From: Telluria sp042683405
GTDB lineage: Bacteria; Pseudomonadota; Gammaproteobacteria; Burkholderiales; Burkholderiaceae_D
Direction of reading: 5' to 3'
NCBI RefSeq assembly: GCF_042683405.1
Contig: NZ_JBHUJS010000010.1
Location: 124,001 to 188,000 of the forward strand
Length of the DNA: 64,000 nt
Both the position numbers and the translations under genes were made by a program. Shown here in pieces: positions 8,900-17,494 of the stretch; the first letter of the stretch is position 1, and every line of letters begins with the position of its first letter. The notes under the pieces are model-generated. The model did no database searches, was not told the origin of the DNA, and worked only from the letters and a program-made list of their open reading frames with translations.

Positions 8900-9814
8900 T
8901 CAGGTTTCGCTTGCGATCGGGTCGGTGGTCGAAACGGCCTTGCCCCGTTCCGTGTTGCGCGTATTGTAGAACGTCACGGCGATGCCGGAAACAAGGATGA
9001 TGCCCATGCCCAGCCAGACATGCCAGTCGAACACGTCGTTCCACAGGATCACGCCAATCAGGCTGGAGAAGATGATGCCGGTGTACTGGAGGTTCGCCAC
9101 CACCAGCGTCTTGCCGACCCGGTAGGCGCGCGTCATTGCCATCTGCGCGACGGTGGCTGAGACGCCGAGCGCCAGCAGCAGGGCGCCGCCGCGCCAGTCG
9201 ATCGCATGCAGGTTGGACGGGCCGCCTTCCAGAAGGGTGCCGGCGAAGCCGGCGGCCACGTTGGTCAGCGAGAAGTAGAACACCACGCGGTACTCGGGCT
9301 CGCCCATCTTGCCCAGGCGGCGCACCTGCAGGTAGGCCAGCGCGGACAGCATCCCGGACAGCAGGCCCATGACCCCACCGAGCCACTGGCGCGTCTCGAT
9401 GGCCGGCTGCAGCACCAGCGTGACCCCGACGAAGGACAGCAGGATGGCGGCCACCAGCGGCCACTCGACATGGTTCTTCGAGTGCCACCAGCCCGCGATG
9501 AACAGGAAGGCTGCGATCCAGATCGGCGACATGTAGTTGAGCGTGACGGCGGTGGCCAGCGGCAGTTGGGCGATCGCGAGGAACCATAGCCACAGCGAGA
9601 CCACGCCCACGCAGCCGCGCCACAGGTGCTCCTTGGCGAGCCGCGTGCGGAAGGTGCCGCGCTGGTGGCGCACGAGGAAGAACAGCATGGCGGAGCCGAT
9701 CAGGCCCCGGTACATGACGATTTCGGAAGTCGTGAAGAATTCGGAGGCGACCTTGACGCATGCGCTCATCAGCGCAAACAGCAAGGTCGCCAGCAGCATC
9801 CAGGAGGATGCCAT
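8900..9814 (-). CDS. DMT superfamily (EamA) transporter
   Basis: 304 residues with ten predicted TM helices arranged as two EamA repeats, a pattern of drug/metabolite exporters. The start at 9814 was chosen because the ATG (MASSWMLLATLLFALMSACV) overlaps the upstream oxygenase stop as TGATG; a longer frame adds 11 residues inside that gene and is unlikely. Conserved features include YRGLIGSAML after TM1 and the motif LPLATAVTLNYMSPIW. The substrate cannot be read from sequence. Translational coupling to the Rieske oxygenase hints at export of a related metabolite or product, which is inference only. Confidence 0.9.
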   Translation of the reverse strand: MASSWMLLATLLFALMSACVKVASEFFTTSEIVMYRGLIGSAMLFFLVRHQRGTFRTRLAKEHLWRGCVGVVSLWLWFLAIAQLPLATAVTLNYMSPIWIAAFLFIAGWWHSKNHVEWPLVAAILLSFVGVTLVLQPAIETRQWLGGVMGLLSGMLSALAYLQVRRLGKMGEPEYRVVFYFSLTNVAAGFAGTLLEGGPSNLHAIDWRGGALLLALGVSATVAQMAMTRAYRVGKTLVVANLQYTGIIFSSLIGVILWNDVFDWHVWLGMGIILVSGIAVTFYNTRNTERGKAVSTTDPIASET

Positions 9815-10920
9815 CAGCCGGTCAGGTCGATATGGCGGCGGTACCACTCATGGAAGTGCTGCATGCCGTCTTCCATCGGCGACTGGTAAGGACCGGCGTC
9901 GGTCTCGCCGCGCGCCAGCAGTGCGCGCCGGCCGGCGTCCATGCGCAGGGCGATTTCGTCGTCCTCGACCACGGTCTCCATGTAGGCGGCGCGTTCGGCC
10001 TCGATGAACTCGCGCTCGAACAGCACGATTTCTTCGGGATAATAGAACTCGACTACGTTGCGGGTCTTCTGCGGGCCGTCCGGATGCAGGGTCGACACCA
10101 CCAGCACGTGCGGATACCACTCGACCATGATGTTCGGGTACAGGGTGAACCAGATCGCGCCTTTTTCGGGCGGCACGCCGCCGCGGAACTTGAGCACCTG
10201 GTCGTGCCAGCGCTTGTACACGTCCGAGCCGGGACGCACCAGGCTGCGGTTCACGCCGACCGTCTGCACGCTGAAGTCCTCGCCGAACTCCCAGCGCAGG
10301 TCGTCGCAGCTGACAAAGCCGCCCAGGCCCGCGTGGAACGGTTCGACGTGGTAGTCCTCCAGGTAGACCTCGATGAAGGTCTTCCAGTTGTAGTTGCAGG
10401 TCTGGACTTCCACGTGGTCGAACATGTAGCCGGAGAAATCGAGGTCCCTGGACACCGACAGTTCCTTCAGCTTTTCCATCACGTTGTAGCCGTTCTGCTC
10501 GAACAGCAGGCCGTTCCACGACTGGAGTTTGGTCTTGGGCAGGTTCAGGCACGGCGTGTCCGCGAAATGCGGCGCGCCGATCAGTTCACCCTTGAGGTCA
10601 TAGGTCCAGCGGTGCAGCGGGCAGACGATGTTGTCCGCATTGCCGCGGCCATTCTTCATCAGCGCCTGGCGGTGGCGGCAAACGTTCGAAACGACTTCAA
10701 TACCGTTCGCATTGTGCACCAGCATGCGTCCCTCGTTCTCCTGGACCAGCGTGGCGAAATCGCCCCGCTCCGGCACCATGAGTTCGTGGCCCACGTAGCG
10801 CGGACCTTTCTGGAACAGCTGTGCAATTTCGCGCTTGAGGAGCGCGTCGTCAAAATAGACATCTACCGGAAGCTGTGCATTGGAGCGCGCCAGCTTGGCG
10901 TGGGTAGCCAGATCGGACAT
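9814..10920 (-). CDS. Aromatic ring-hydroxylating (Rieske) oxygenase, alpha-subunit-like
   Basis: 368 residues. The Rieske 2Fe-2S ligands are visible as C81-x-H83 and C100-x2-H103 (CRHRQ...CPLHRW). The C-terminal catalytic domain carries the mononuclear iron ligands (DYHVEPFHAGL) within a family-typical context (NWKTFIEVYLEDYHVEPFH). Proteins of this class (Rieske plus RHO catalytic domain, single polypeptide) hydroxylate aromatic rings or demethylate quaternary amines such as carnitine or glycine betaine. No reductase gene is adjacent, so electrons must come from elsewhere. It is the first gene of a coupled block with the DMT transporter and sulfurtransferase. The substrate is unassigned. 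Confidence 0.9.
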   Translation of the reverse strand: MSDLATHAKLARSNAQLPVDVYFDDALLKREIAQLFQKGPRYVGHELMVPERGDFATLVQENEGRMLVHNANGIEVVSNVCRHRQALMKNGRGNADNIVCPLHRWTYDLKGELIGAPHFADTPCLNLPKTKLQSWNGLLFEQNGYNVMEKLKELSVSRDLDFSGYMFDHVEVQTCNYNWKTFIEVYLEDYHVEPFHAGLGGFVSCDDLRWEFGEDFSVQTVGVNRSLVRPGSDVYKRWHDQVLKFRGGVPPEKGAIWFTLYPNIMVEWYPHVLVVSTLHPDGPQKTRNVVEFYYPEEIVLFEREFIEAERAAYMETVVEDDEIALRMDAGRRALLARGETDAGPYQSPMEDGMQHFHEWYRRHIDLTG

Positions 10921-11247
10921 CCCAACCCCCCTTTAATAAGTACTTCAACCCAAAGAAGAGAAAGAATCCAAAGACCAGTATGTTTAAGCTAGCGACAATA
11001 CGGTATTTCGGACAGAACCAGAAATTATACCGCCAATTGTTCAGCTTCGCCCAACATCTCCCGGCCACCTGCACTTGAGGGGGCTGTTGTCCCACGAAAT
11101 CGCGAGGAGGGGCGCGCGATACGATAAAATCCTGCCTTTTGTGCAATAGCAGCGCATGCGGCGCATCCCCGCGCCCCCGTTTGCTCTAAAATAAACGATT
11201 GGACTGGCACCGCCTGCGGCATCCGCACGGACCAGCTACACGTATTT
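10921..11247. other. Divergent intergenic region, no gene seen
   Basis: 327 bases between the oxygenase gene (minus) and xseB (plus). The left part is unusually AT-rich for this genome, consistent with a promoter region for the oxygenase. Near xseB there are -10-like boxes (TAAAAT at 11125-11130 and 11187-11192) without convincing -35 partners. A hydrophobic minus-strand frame overlaps this region, but it lacks a credible ribosome site. Confidence 0.5.
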
Positions 11248-11505
11248 ATGGTTAAAAAATCTCACGCGGAAGGCACCGTGGCACCGGAATCGTTCGAACA
11301 GGCCATGGCCGAACTGGCCCAGCTGGTCACCCAAATGGAATCGGGACAATTGCCGCTGGAAGCATCGGTGGCGGCGTACGCGCGCGGCTCGGAACTGGTC
11401 AAGTACTGCGCGGCGCAGCTCGAAAAAGTGGAAGCGCAGGTGAAGGTACTCGAAGGCGACATGCTCAAGCCGTTCTCCGGCACCGGCGCGGAGGCCGCGG
11501 AATGA
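11248..11505 (+). CDS. xseB: Exodeoxyribonuclease VII small subunit
   Basis: 85 residues, the normal size for XseB. The core motif is clear: FEQAMAELAQLVTQMESGQLPLEASVAAYARGSELVKYC, the helical hairpin that binds XseA in multiple copies. Exonuclease VII degrades single-stranded DNA; the large subunit xseA is not in this window. The ATG at 11248 follows a short AT-rich leader with no strong Shine-Dalgarno. The stop overlaps the ispA start as ATGA, so xseB-ispA-dxs form one operon, a conserved arrangement in proteobacteria. Confidence 0.95.
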   Translation: MVKKSHAEGTVAPESFEQAMAELAQLVTQMESGQLPLEASVAAYARGSELVKYCAAQLEKVEAQVKVLEGDMLKPFSGTGAEAAE

Positions 11506-12392
11506 CGCTGTCCTTTGGCGACTGGATGAAGGCGGTGCAGCAGCAGGTGGAAGTCGATCTCGCGGAATTCCTTCCTCCGGCATCGAAACAGCCCGCCAGG
11601 CTGCACGAGGCGATGCGCTACACCACGCTGGGCGGCGGCAAGCGCGTGCGCCCGCTGCTGGTGCATGCGGCCGGGGCGCTGTTCGCGGCCGACCCGCGCA
11701 CGCTGGCGCGCGCCGCCTGCGCGGTCGAGATGATCCACGTGTACTCGCTGGTGCACGACGACATGCCCTGCATGGATGACGACGCGCTGCGCCGCGGCAA
11801 GCCGACCGTGCATGTGGCCTACGACGAAGCGACCGCCCTGTTGGTGGGCGACGCCCTGCAGTCCCAGGCCTTCGACGTGCTGGCCGGCGCCGACAGCGTG
11901 CCGCCGGCGCGGCTGGTGGCCATGCTGCGGGTGCTGGCGCATGCGGCCGGCGCGGCCGGCATGTGCGGCGGCCAGGCGATCGATCTCGACAGCGTGGGCC
12001 TGCAGCTCACGCTGGAACAGCTGGAGCAGATGCACCAGCTCAAGACCGGCGCGCTGCTGCGCGCCTCCGTGGTGCTGGGCGCGCTGGCCGGCGCCGAGCT
12101 GGATGCGGAAACGACGCGGGCGCTGGACGCCTACGCGCGTGCGATCGGCCTGGCGTTCCAGGTGGTCGACGACGTGCTTGACGCCACCGCCGATTCGGCC
12201 ACGCTGGGCAAGACCGCCGGCAAGGACGCCGCCGCCAACAAACCGACCTACGTGTCGATCCTCGGCCTCGAGCCATCGAAGGCGCTGGCCGAACAACTGC
12301 GGCGCGACGCGCACGCTGCGCTGGAAGGCTTCGGCCCGGCCGCGCAGCGCCTGCGTGAGCTGGCCGACCTGATCGTGCAGCGCCAAGCATAG
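11502..12392 (+). CDS. ispA: Farnesyl (geranyl) diphosphate synthase
   Basis: 296 residues, typical for the short-chain trans-prenyl synthase IspA. The first aspartate-rich motif is seen in SLVHDDMPCMDDDALRRG (DDxxxxD form) and the second in FQVVDDVLD. GGGKRVRPLL is the substrate-binding loop. It condenses IPP with DMAPP and GPP to give FPP, the precursor for undecaprenyl phosphate, quinone side chains and heme A/O farnesylation; ctaB in this window uses FPP. It is translationally coupled to xseB and lies 16 bases before dxs. Confidence 0.96.
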   Translation: MTLSFGDWMKAVQQQVEVDLAEFLPPASKQPARLHEAMRYTTLGGGKRVRPLLVHAAGALFAADPRTLARAACAVEMIHVYSLVHDDMPCMDDDALRRGKPTVHVAYDEATALLVGDALQSQAFDVLAGADSVPPARLVAMLRVLAHAAGAAGMCGGQAIDLDSVGLQLTLEQLEQMHQLKTGALLRASVVLGALAGAELDAETTRALDAYARAIGLAFQVVDDVLDATADSATLGKTAGKDAAANKPTYVSILGLEPSKALAEQLRRDAHAALEGFGPAAQRLRELADLIVQRQA

Positions 12393-12408
12393 AGTAGTGA
12401 AGGAAAAC

Positions 12409-14280
12409 ATGAGCCTCCTGAATCACATCAACGACCCGGCAGACCTGCGCAAGCTGACCCGCACGCAGCTTACGCCGCTGGCCAACGAACTGCGCAGCTT
12501 CCTGCTCGACTCGGTCTCCAAGACCGGCGGCCACCTGTCGTCCAACCTCGGCACCGTCGAGCTGACGATCGCGCTGCATTACGTCTTCAATACGCCGAAC
12601 GACCGCATCGTGTGGGACGTGGGCCACCAGACCTACTCGCACAAGATCCTGACCGGCCGCCGCGACCGCATGCACACGCTGCGCCAGCTGGACGGCATTT
12701 CGGGCTTCCCGCGCCGCGACGAATCGGAATACGACACCTTCGGCACCGCCCACTCGTCGACCTCGATCTCGGCCGCGCTGGGCATGGCGCAGGCGTCCAA
12801 GATCAAGGGCGAGCACCGCCACGCGATCGCCGTCATCGGCGACGGCTCCATGACCGCCGGCATGGCGTTCGAGGCGCTGAATAACGCGGGCGTGGACGAC
12901 GACATCAACCTGCTGGTGGTCCTGAACGACAACGACATGTCGATCTCGCCGCCGGTCGGTGCGCTCAACCGCTACCTGGCGCGCCTGATGAGCGGCCAGT
13001 TCTACGCGGCCGCGCGCAACGTCGGCAAGACCGTGCTGCCAGGTCCCGTGATGGAGCTGGCCAAGCGCCTGGAGGAGCATGCCAAGGGCATGGTGGTCCC
13101 GGCCACGATGTTCGAGGAATTCGGCTTCAACTACATCGGCCCGATCGACGGCCACGACCTCGATTCGCTGATCCCGACGCTGGAGAACATCAGGAAGCTC
13201 AAGGGTCCGCAGTTCCTGCACGTCGTGACCAAGAAGGGGCAGGGCTACAAGCTGGCCGAGGCCGAGCCGATCCTGTACCACGGCACCGGCAAGTTCAACC
13301 CGAGCGAAGGCATCCTGCCGGCCAAGACCCCGGCCAAGATGACCTACACCGAGGTATTCGGCAACTGGCTGTGCGACATGGCCGCTGCCGACAAGCGCCT
13401 GGTCGGCATCACGCCGGCGATGCGCGAAGGCTCGGGCATGGTGCGCTTCGACCAGCTGTACAAGGACCGCTATTTCGACGTCGGCATCGCCGAGCAGCAT
13501 TCGGTGACCTTCGGCGCGGGCCTGGCGACCGAGGGCCTCAAGCCTGTGGTGGCGATCTACTCGACCTTCCTGCAGCGCGCCTACGACCAGCTGATCCACG
13601 ATGTGGCGCTGCAGAACCTGGACGTGACGTTCGCGCTCGACCGCGCCGGCATCGTCGGCGCCGACGGTGCGACCCACGCGGGCAACTACGACCTGGCCTA
13701 CCTGCGCTGCATCCCGAACATGGTCGTGATGGCCGCGTCGGACGAGAACGAGTGCCGCCAGATGCTCACCACCGGCTACCACTACCCTGGACCGGCGGCG
13801 ATCCGCTATCCGCGCGGCGCCGGCATTGGCGCGGCGATCGATCCGGCGCTGACCTCGCTCCCGATCGGCAAAGGCGAGATCAAGCGCGAAGGCAAGGGCA
13901 TCGCGATCCTGGCGTTCGGCTCCATGGTGGCGCCGTCCATCGCCGCAGGCGAAGAGCTGGGCGCGACGGTGGCCAACATGCGCTTCGTGAAGCCGCTGGA
14001 CGTCGAGCTGGTGAAGAAGCTGGCCGCCGACCACGACAGCATCGTGACGGTGGAAGAGGGCTGCGTGATGGGTGGCGCGGGCGCGGCGGTGGCGGAAGCG
14101 CTGGCGGCCGAAGGCATCGTCAAGCCGGTGCTGATGCTCGGCCTGCCGGACAAGTTCATCGACCACGGCGACCCGGCGGTGCTGCTGGCCGGCGTCGGCC
14201 TCGACGCCAAGGGCATCGCCAAATCGATCCGCGAGCGCTTCGGCGCCGGCGGCAAAGCCCGCCTCGTCGTCAACAACTAA
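12409..14280 (+). CDS. dxs: 1-deoxy-D-xylulose-5-phosphate synthase
   Basis: 623 residues, standard for DXS. The ATG at 12409 follows AAGGA; a GTG 12 bases upstream is less likely. Thiamine diphosphate motif GDGSMTAGMAFEALNNAG, catalytic-pocket motifs SKTGGHLSSNLGTVELTIALH and DVGHQTY, and transketolase-like pyrimidine domain with VGIAEQHSVTFGAGLA are present. It makes DXP from pyruvate and glyceraldehyde 3-phosphate, the first step of the MEP isoprenoid pathway, so the operon couples precursor supply (dxs) with FPP formation (ispA). Confidence 0.98.
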   Translation: MSLLNHINDPADLRKLTRTQLTPLANELRSFLLDSVSKTGGHLSSNLGTVELTIALHYVFNTPNDRIVWDVGHQTYSHKILTGRRDRMHTLRQLDGISGFPRRDESEYDTFGTAHSSTSISAALGMAQASKIKGEHRHAIAVIGDGSMTAGMAFEALNNAGVDDDINLLVVLNDNDMSISPPVGALNRYLARLMSGQFYAAARNVGKTVLPGPVMELAKRLEEHAKGMVVPATMFEEFGFNYIGPIDGHDLDSLIPTLENIRKLKGPQFLHVVTKKGQGYKLAEAEPILYHGTGKFNPSEGILPAKTPAKMTYTEVFGNWLCDMAAADKRLVGITPAMREGSGMVRFDQLYKDRYFDVGIAEQHSVTFGAGLATEGLKPVVAIYSTFLQRAYDQLIHDVALQNLDVTFALDRAGIVGADGATHAGNYDLAYLRCIPNMVVMAASDENECRQMLTTGYHYPGPAAIRYPRGAGIGAAIDPALTSLPIGKGEIKREGKGIAILAFGSMVAPSIAAGEELGATVANMRFVKPLDVELVKKLAADHDSIVTVEEGCVMGGAGAAVAEALAAEGIVKPVLMLGLPDKFIDHGDPAVLLAGVGLDAKGIAKSIRERFGAGGKARLVVNN

Positions 14281-14283
14281 CCG

Positions 14284-14309
14284 AAAATGGGGACAGACCC
14301 CATTTTTTA
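14284..14309 (+). terminator. Palindrome AAAATGGGG-N5-CCCCATTTT followed by T-run
   Basis: A perfect 9-bp inverted repeat with 5-base loop, starting three bases after the dxs stop and running into a T-run, so it can act as a rho-independent terminator for dxs. It is one of three nearly identical palindromes within 165 bases (also 14401 and 14426, inverted in loop sequence), so it is also a member of a dispersed repeat family. Confidence 0.75.
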
Positions 14310-14398
14310 TGCTTCAGGCGGCAGTGACAGGGAGCGGGCCAGCAGCCACCCGGCGATGTAGCCGCCCGCCAGGCCGCCGAAGTGCGCGGCGTTGTCCG
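14298..14398. repeat. 101-bp direct repeat, copy 1 (duplicated 3' end of rhomboid gene)
   Basis: Identical over 101 bases to 14439-14539, which encodes the last 29 residues of the rhomboid protease (minus strand) plus the trailing stop and T-run. This outer copy is cut off from the rest of the gene by two palindromes at 14401-14448 and is non-functional on its own. It still encodes the catalytic-His segment (NAAHFGGLAGG). Confidence 0.95.
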
Positions 14399-14400
14399 CG

Positions 14401-14423
14401 AAAATGGGGTCTGTCCCCATTTT
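14401..14423. repeat. Palindrome AAAATGGGG-TCTGT-CCCCATTTT
   Basis: A perfect 9-bp inverted repeat between the two rhomboid 3'-end copies. Two bases later a second palindrome of the same sequence begins (14426-14447), giving a back-to-back pair. Its loop is the reverse complement of the loop at 14284. Confidence 0.85.
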
Positions 14424-14425
14424 CG

Positions 14426-14447
14426 AAATGGGGTCTGTCCCCATTTT
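14426..14447 (-). terminator. Palindrome AAATGGGG-TCTGT-CCCCATTT, also rhomboid terminator candidate
   Basis: Second member of the back-to-back pair, immediately downstream of the rhomboid stop codon (14448-14450 on the minus strand). The stem can terminate rhomboid transcripts. Its sequence matches the repeats at 14284 and 14401. Confidence 0.6.
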
Positions 14448-14539
14448 TTATGCTTCAGGCGGCAGTGACAGGGAGCGGGCCAGCAGCCACCCGGCGATGT
14501 AGCCGCCCGCCAGGCCGCCGAAGTGCGCGGCGTTGTCCG
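14439..14539. repeat. 101-bp direct repeat, copy 2 (within rhomboid gene)
   Basis: The in-gene copy of the duplication, offset 141 bases from copy 1, with no mismatch over 101 bases. It spans codons 297-325 of the rhomboid protease and the start of its downstream palindrome. Confidence 0.95.
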
Positions 14540-15425
14540 TGAACGGATAAATCAACCCCGCCGCGACGTTGAACAGCAGGAAGAATGTGATCGAGCCGCG
14601 CAGGCTCCGCGCGATCGTGTGCGGCACGCCGCTGTCGGGCTTGCGCACGAAGGCCAGCAGCCCGCCGATGATGCCGAAGATGGCCCCCGAGGCGCCCACG
14701 CTGTTCACGTAGGGATTCCACAGCACGCTGGCCAGGCTGCCGCACACGCCCGCAATCAGGTAGAGCAGCGTGAAGCGCAGGCTGCCGAACATCCGCTCCA
14801 CCAGCGTGCCCACCTGCACCAGCACGATCATGTTGAACGCGATGTGCAGCAAGCCGCCGTGCAGGAACATCGACGTCACCAGCCGCCACCACTCTCCCTG
14901 GAGCGTGTAGCGGCCCGCGTTGGAACCCCAGCGGATCAGCTGCTGTCCATGCGCGAGCGGGTTGTCCGGCACATTTTCCTGCCACATCAGTGCGAAGATC
15001 GCGATGTTCACCGCCAGCAGCGTCCACACGACCGGCGTCGAGGCGCGGTGCTCCAGCTGGCGATGGAAGGTTTCGACATCGGCCTGCGCGGCCGCGAAGG
15101 CTTCGGTGCGGCGTTGCGGCAGCGCGCCGACAATGCGCAGTGCCACTTCCGGATTGGCCACGCTGAAGCCGATCGTGCGGTCGCCGTCCACCCGCTGCTG
15201 GTCGAACTGGACGCGCTCGCCATCGGTCCACACGTTCACGATGTCGACCATGCGCACCCGTTCGCTGGCGGGCCTGCCCAGGCGGAAGGAGCGGCGCTCG
15301 TTGCCTTCCAGGGTCACGAAATCCGGTTCGATCACCAGCGAGCCCCGGCCCGCAAAGCGGAAAGGATTGCCTGCGCGGTTGCCGCCGCTGTGAAATCGGA
15401 CTTCGAAACGCTCGGTTGCCGTCAT
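14448..15425 (-). CDS. Rhomboid family intramembrane serine protease
   Basis: 325 residues: a soluble N-terminal domain (about 1-130) and six or so TM helices. Catalytic Ser246 is in GASGAIFG and catalytic His301 in NAAHFGGLAGG, the dyad of rhomboids; the second helix motif MFLHGGLLHIAFNM supplies the HxxxxHxxxN signature. It cleaves TM substrates in the inner membrane. The N-terminal domain has no assignment from what I can see. The 3' end is duplicated downstream (14298-14398), suggesting recent rearrangement at the palindromes flanking the stop codon; the gene itself is intact. It is convergent with dxs. Confidence 0.93.
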   Translation of the reverse strand: MTATERFEVRFHSGGNRAGNPFRFAGRGSLVIEPDFVTLEGNERRSFRLGRPASERVRMVDIVNVWTDGERVQFDQQRVDGDRTIGFSVANPEVALRIVGALPQRRTEAFAAAQADVETFHRQLEHRASTPVVWTLLAVNIAIFALMWQENVPDNPLAHGQQLIRWGSNAGRYTLQGEWWRLVTSMFLHGGLLHIAFNMIVLVQVGTLVERMFGSLRFTLLYLIAGVCGSLASVLWNPYVNSVGASGAIFGIIGGLLAFVRKPDSGVPHTIARSLRGSITFFLLFNVAAGLIYPFTDNAAHFGGLAGGYIAGWLLARSLSLPPEA

Positions 15426-15657
15426 TGCCTCGCCATGTGAATGTCAATGCCCCCATGCTAACCCGCACGGCAGGCGATGGCAATTTGCCATCAAAGTCAG
15501 ACATTGTCGCCGATTATTGCGACACAATTGTTTATGTTTCATTACATGAACATAAGTTGTGTATCGGAAACGAAACACACAGACGTTTTGACATGGAAAG
15601 TAACCGGCGCATGCGCTACGCTGACCAGATCGATACCAATAGTTTCAGGAATTCGCA

Positions 15658-16824
15658 GTGCCATTGAACATCTACGTGAAGACAGGCCGCTTCGACGCGC
15701 GTCTCGAAAAGGCCTACCAGGTCGACCTGGCACAGGAGAAGCGCCGCGTCTACACGCGCACCTACCTCCTGTGTTCCGCGCTTTACGTGATGTTCGGGCT
15801 GCTCGACCGCTGGGCGCTGCCGCAGGCTTTCGTGCAGGCGTGGGTGATCCGGGCGCTGGTCATTGGCGTCAGTGCGCTCCCGTGCCTGCTCGCGATCCGC
15901 CGCCCGGAAGTGTTCGCGCGCCATTACACCGCCATCACCTGCGCCACCTATGTCTACTGGGGCTGGGGCATCCAGGCCATCATCCTGTGTGCCTCGCCCG
16001 GCGATATCGCATGGTCCGCGTATTACGCCGGCATGATCCTCGTCTCGATGGCGCTGTACAGCTGGACCTACCTGCTGCCGCGCTATGCGGCGATGGCCGG
16101 CTGCGTGATCGTCGGCCCGTACATCGTGCTGTCGCTAACGCACCAGGACATGGGCGCGACCCAGGAGAGCCTGCTGGTCCTGCTGACCAACCTCGCGTTC
16201 CTGCTGTCGGCCAATGCCGTCGGCCTGTTTTCGCTCCATACCCGCGAGCGCTTCTCGCGCCATAACTTCCTGCTTCGCAAACAGCTGCGCCACGACCTGC
16301 GCCAGGAAGAGCAGGCCAAGCTGCACAGCGAGCACCGCTCCGAACATGATCCGCTGACCGGCTTGCCGAACCGGGTGCGCTTCATGCGCAAGCTGGAGCA
16401 GCTGCTGCAAGAAACGCAGGCGCCCGGTTCGGTGGCCGTGCTGTTCCTCGACCTGAACGATTTCAAGCCGGTCAACGACCGCTTCGGCCATGCGGTGGGC
16501 GACCAGGTGCTGCGCTGCGTGGCGCAGCGCCTGCTCGGGACGATCCGCGCGACCGACCTGGTGGCGCGGCTGGGCGGGGACGAGTTTGTGGTGGCGCTGG
16601 CGCTACCGCAGCCGTGCGCGGTCACCGTCGCGCGGGTGATGGCCGAGCTGCACGAATGCATCGGCCAGCCGATCGAGCACAAGGGAAGGATGCTGCAGGT
16701 AAGCTGCAGTATTGGCAGCGCGTGCTATCCGGATGACGGCGGCAACGCGCACGAGCTGATGGAGGCGGCGGACCTGGCGATGTACGAATTCAAGCGGGCC
16801 CGCGACGCCGGTATGGCCGCGTAG
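15658..16824 (+). CDS. Diguanylate cyclase with N-terminal membrane domain
   Basis: 388 residues starting at a GTG (15658) preceded by CAGGAATTCGCA. The first 200 or so residues hold about five to six hydrophobic helices, an unclassified membrane sensor (MASE-like). A short coiled linker rich in Glu/Arg/His leads to the GGDEF domain, beginning HDPLTGLPNRVRFM. The active site is canonical, G306-G307-D308-E309-F310, and an RxxD inhibitory site (R297-A-T-D300) lies exactly five residues upstream, so product feedback is expected. It makes c-di-GMP from two GTP. No EAL domain is present. It is a single gene with an AT-rich, divergent promoter region shared with rhomboid. Confidence 0.94.
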   Translation: MPLNIYVKTGRFDARLEKAYQVDLAQEKRRVYTRTYLLCSALYVMFGLLDRWALPQAFVQAWVIRALVIGVSALPCLLAIRRPEVFARHYTAITCATYVYWGWGIQAIILCASPGDIAWSAYYAGMILVSMALYSWTYLLPRYAAMAGCVIVGPYIVLSLTHQDMGATQESLLVLLTNLAFLLSANAVGLFSLHTRERFSRHNFLLRKQLRHDLRQEEQAKLHSEHRSEHDPLTGLPNRVRFMRKLEQLLQETQAPGSVAVLFLDLNDFKPVNDRFGHAVGDQVLRCVAQRLLGTIRATDLVARLGGDEFVVALALPQPCAVTVARVMAELHECIGQPIEHKGRMLQVSCSIGSACYPDDGGNAHELMEAADLAMYEFKRARDAGMAA

Positions 16825-16828
16825 CAGC

Positions 16829-16851
16829 CGTCATCCCGGCCCGGGATGACG
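16829..16851. repeat. Perfect palindrome CGTCATCCCGG-C-CCGGGATGACG
   Basis: 11-bp perfect arms around a single base, between the convergent cyclase and adenosyltransferase genes. It is the longest-armed member of the GTCATCCC family in the window and may work as a bidirectional transcription or processing barrier. Confidence 0.75.
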
Positions 16852-16870
16852 GGTGAGGGATCGCGGGTTG

Positions 16871-17422
16871 TCAGCGCTTGCGCTCGTGCTGCCACAGCAC
16901 GTCGCTGCCGCCGGCGTGGCGGTTCAGCACGCGCGCCAGCACGAACATCAGGTCCGAGAGGCGGTTCACGTACTGGCGCGGGTGTTCGTTCAGCGTCTCG
17001 CTGCGGCCCAGCGTGACGATGGCGCGCTCGGCACGGCGGCACACGGTGCGGCACACGTGGGCCAGCGACGCGGCGCGCGAGCCGGCCGGCAGGATGAATT
17101 CCTTCAGCGCCGGCAGATGCTCGTTGTACTTCTCCAGCAGTTCGTCCAGGCGCGCCACGTGCTCCGGCTTGATCATCTGGTAGCCAGGGATGCACAGCTC
17201 CCCGCCCAGGTCGAACAGGTCGTGCTGGATCGTGACCAGGTCCTCGCGTACCTCGGCCGGCAGGTCTTCCGCCAGCAGCAGGCCGATGAAGGAATTGAGC
17301 TCGTCCACCTCGCCGATCGAGTGGATCCGCAAGCTGTCCTTTTCGGTGCGGCTGCCGTCGCCAAGGCCCGTGGTGCCATTGTCGCCGGTGCGCGTTGCGA
17401 TCTTTGAAAGCCTGTTACCCAT
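16871..17422 (-). CDS. Cob(I)alamin adenosyltransferase, PduO type
   Basis: 183 residues from the ATG at 17422 (MGNRLSKIATRTGDNGTTGL). The PduO-type signature is complete: TRTGDNGTTGLGDGSR at the N-terminus binds ATP, and the C-terminal helices contain VCRRAERAIVTL and YVNRLSDLMFVLARVLNR, which line the cobalamin site. It transfers the adenosyl group of ATP to cob(I)alamin to give coenzyme B12. No B12-dependent enzyme lies nearby. It reads divergently from glcD, with 72 bases between. A very long frame running through it in the same phase is an artefact. Confidence 0.95.
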   Translation of the reverse strand: MGNRLSKIATRTGDNGTTGLGDGSRTEKDSLRIHSIGEVDELNSFIGLLLAEDLPAEVREDLVTIQHDLFDLGGELCIPGYQMIKPEHVARLDELLEKYNEHLPALKEFILPAGSRAASLAHVCRTVCRRAERAIVTLGRSETLNEHPRQYVNRLSDLMFVLARVLNRHAGGSDVLWQHERKR

Positions 17423-17494
17423 CTCATACCCTGTCGCGAAAAAAGAATAGCCGAGGATACGACAAATCGGGGCGATTGTGCTTACAATTCCGCT

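Noticed and set aside
10850..11146. 98-codon hydrophobic minus-strand frame before the oxygenase gene
   Set aside because: Hydrophobic stretch arises from an AT-rich promoter region; overlaps the oxygenase start and lacks a Shine-Dalgarno.
12040..14166. 708-codon minus-strand frame opposite dxs and ispA
   Set aside because: Composition (Arg/His/Gln-rich) and lack of any motif mark it as an antisense artefact.
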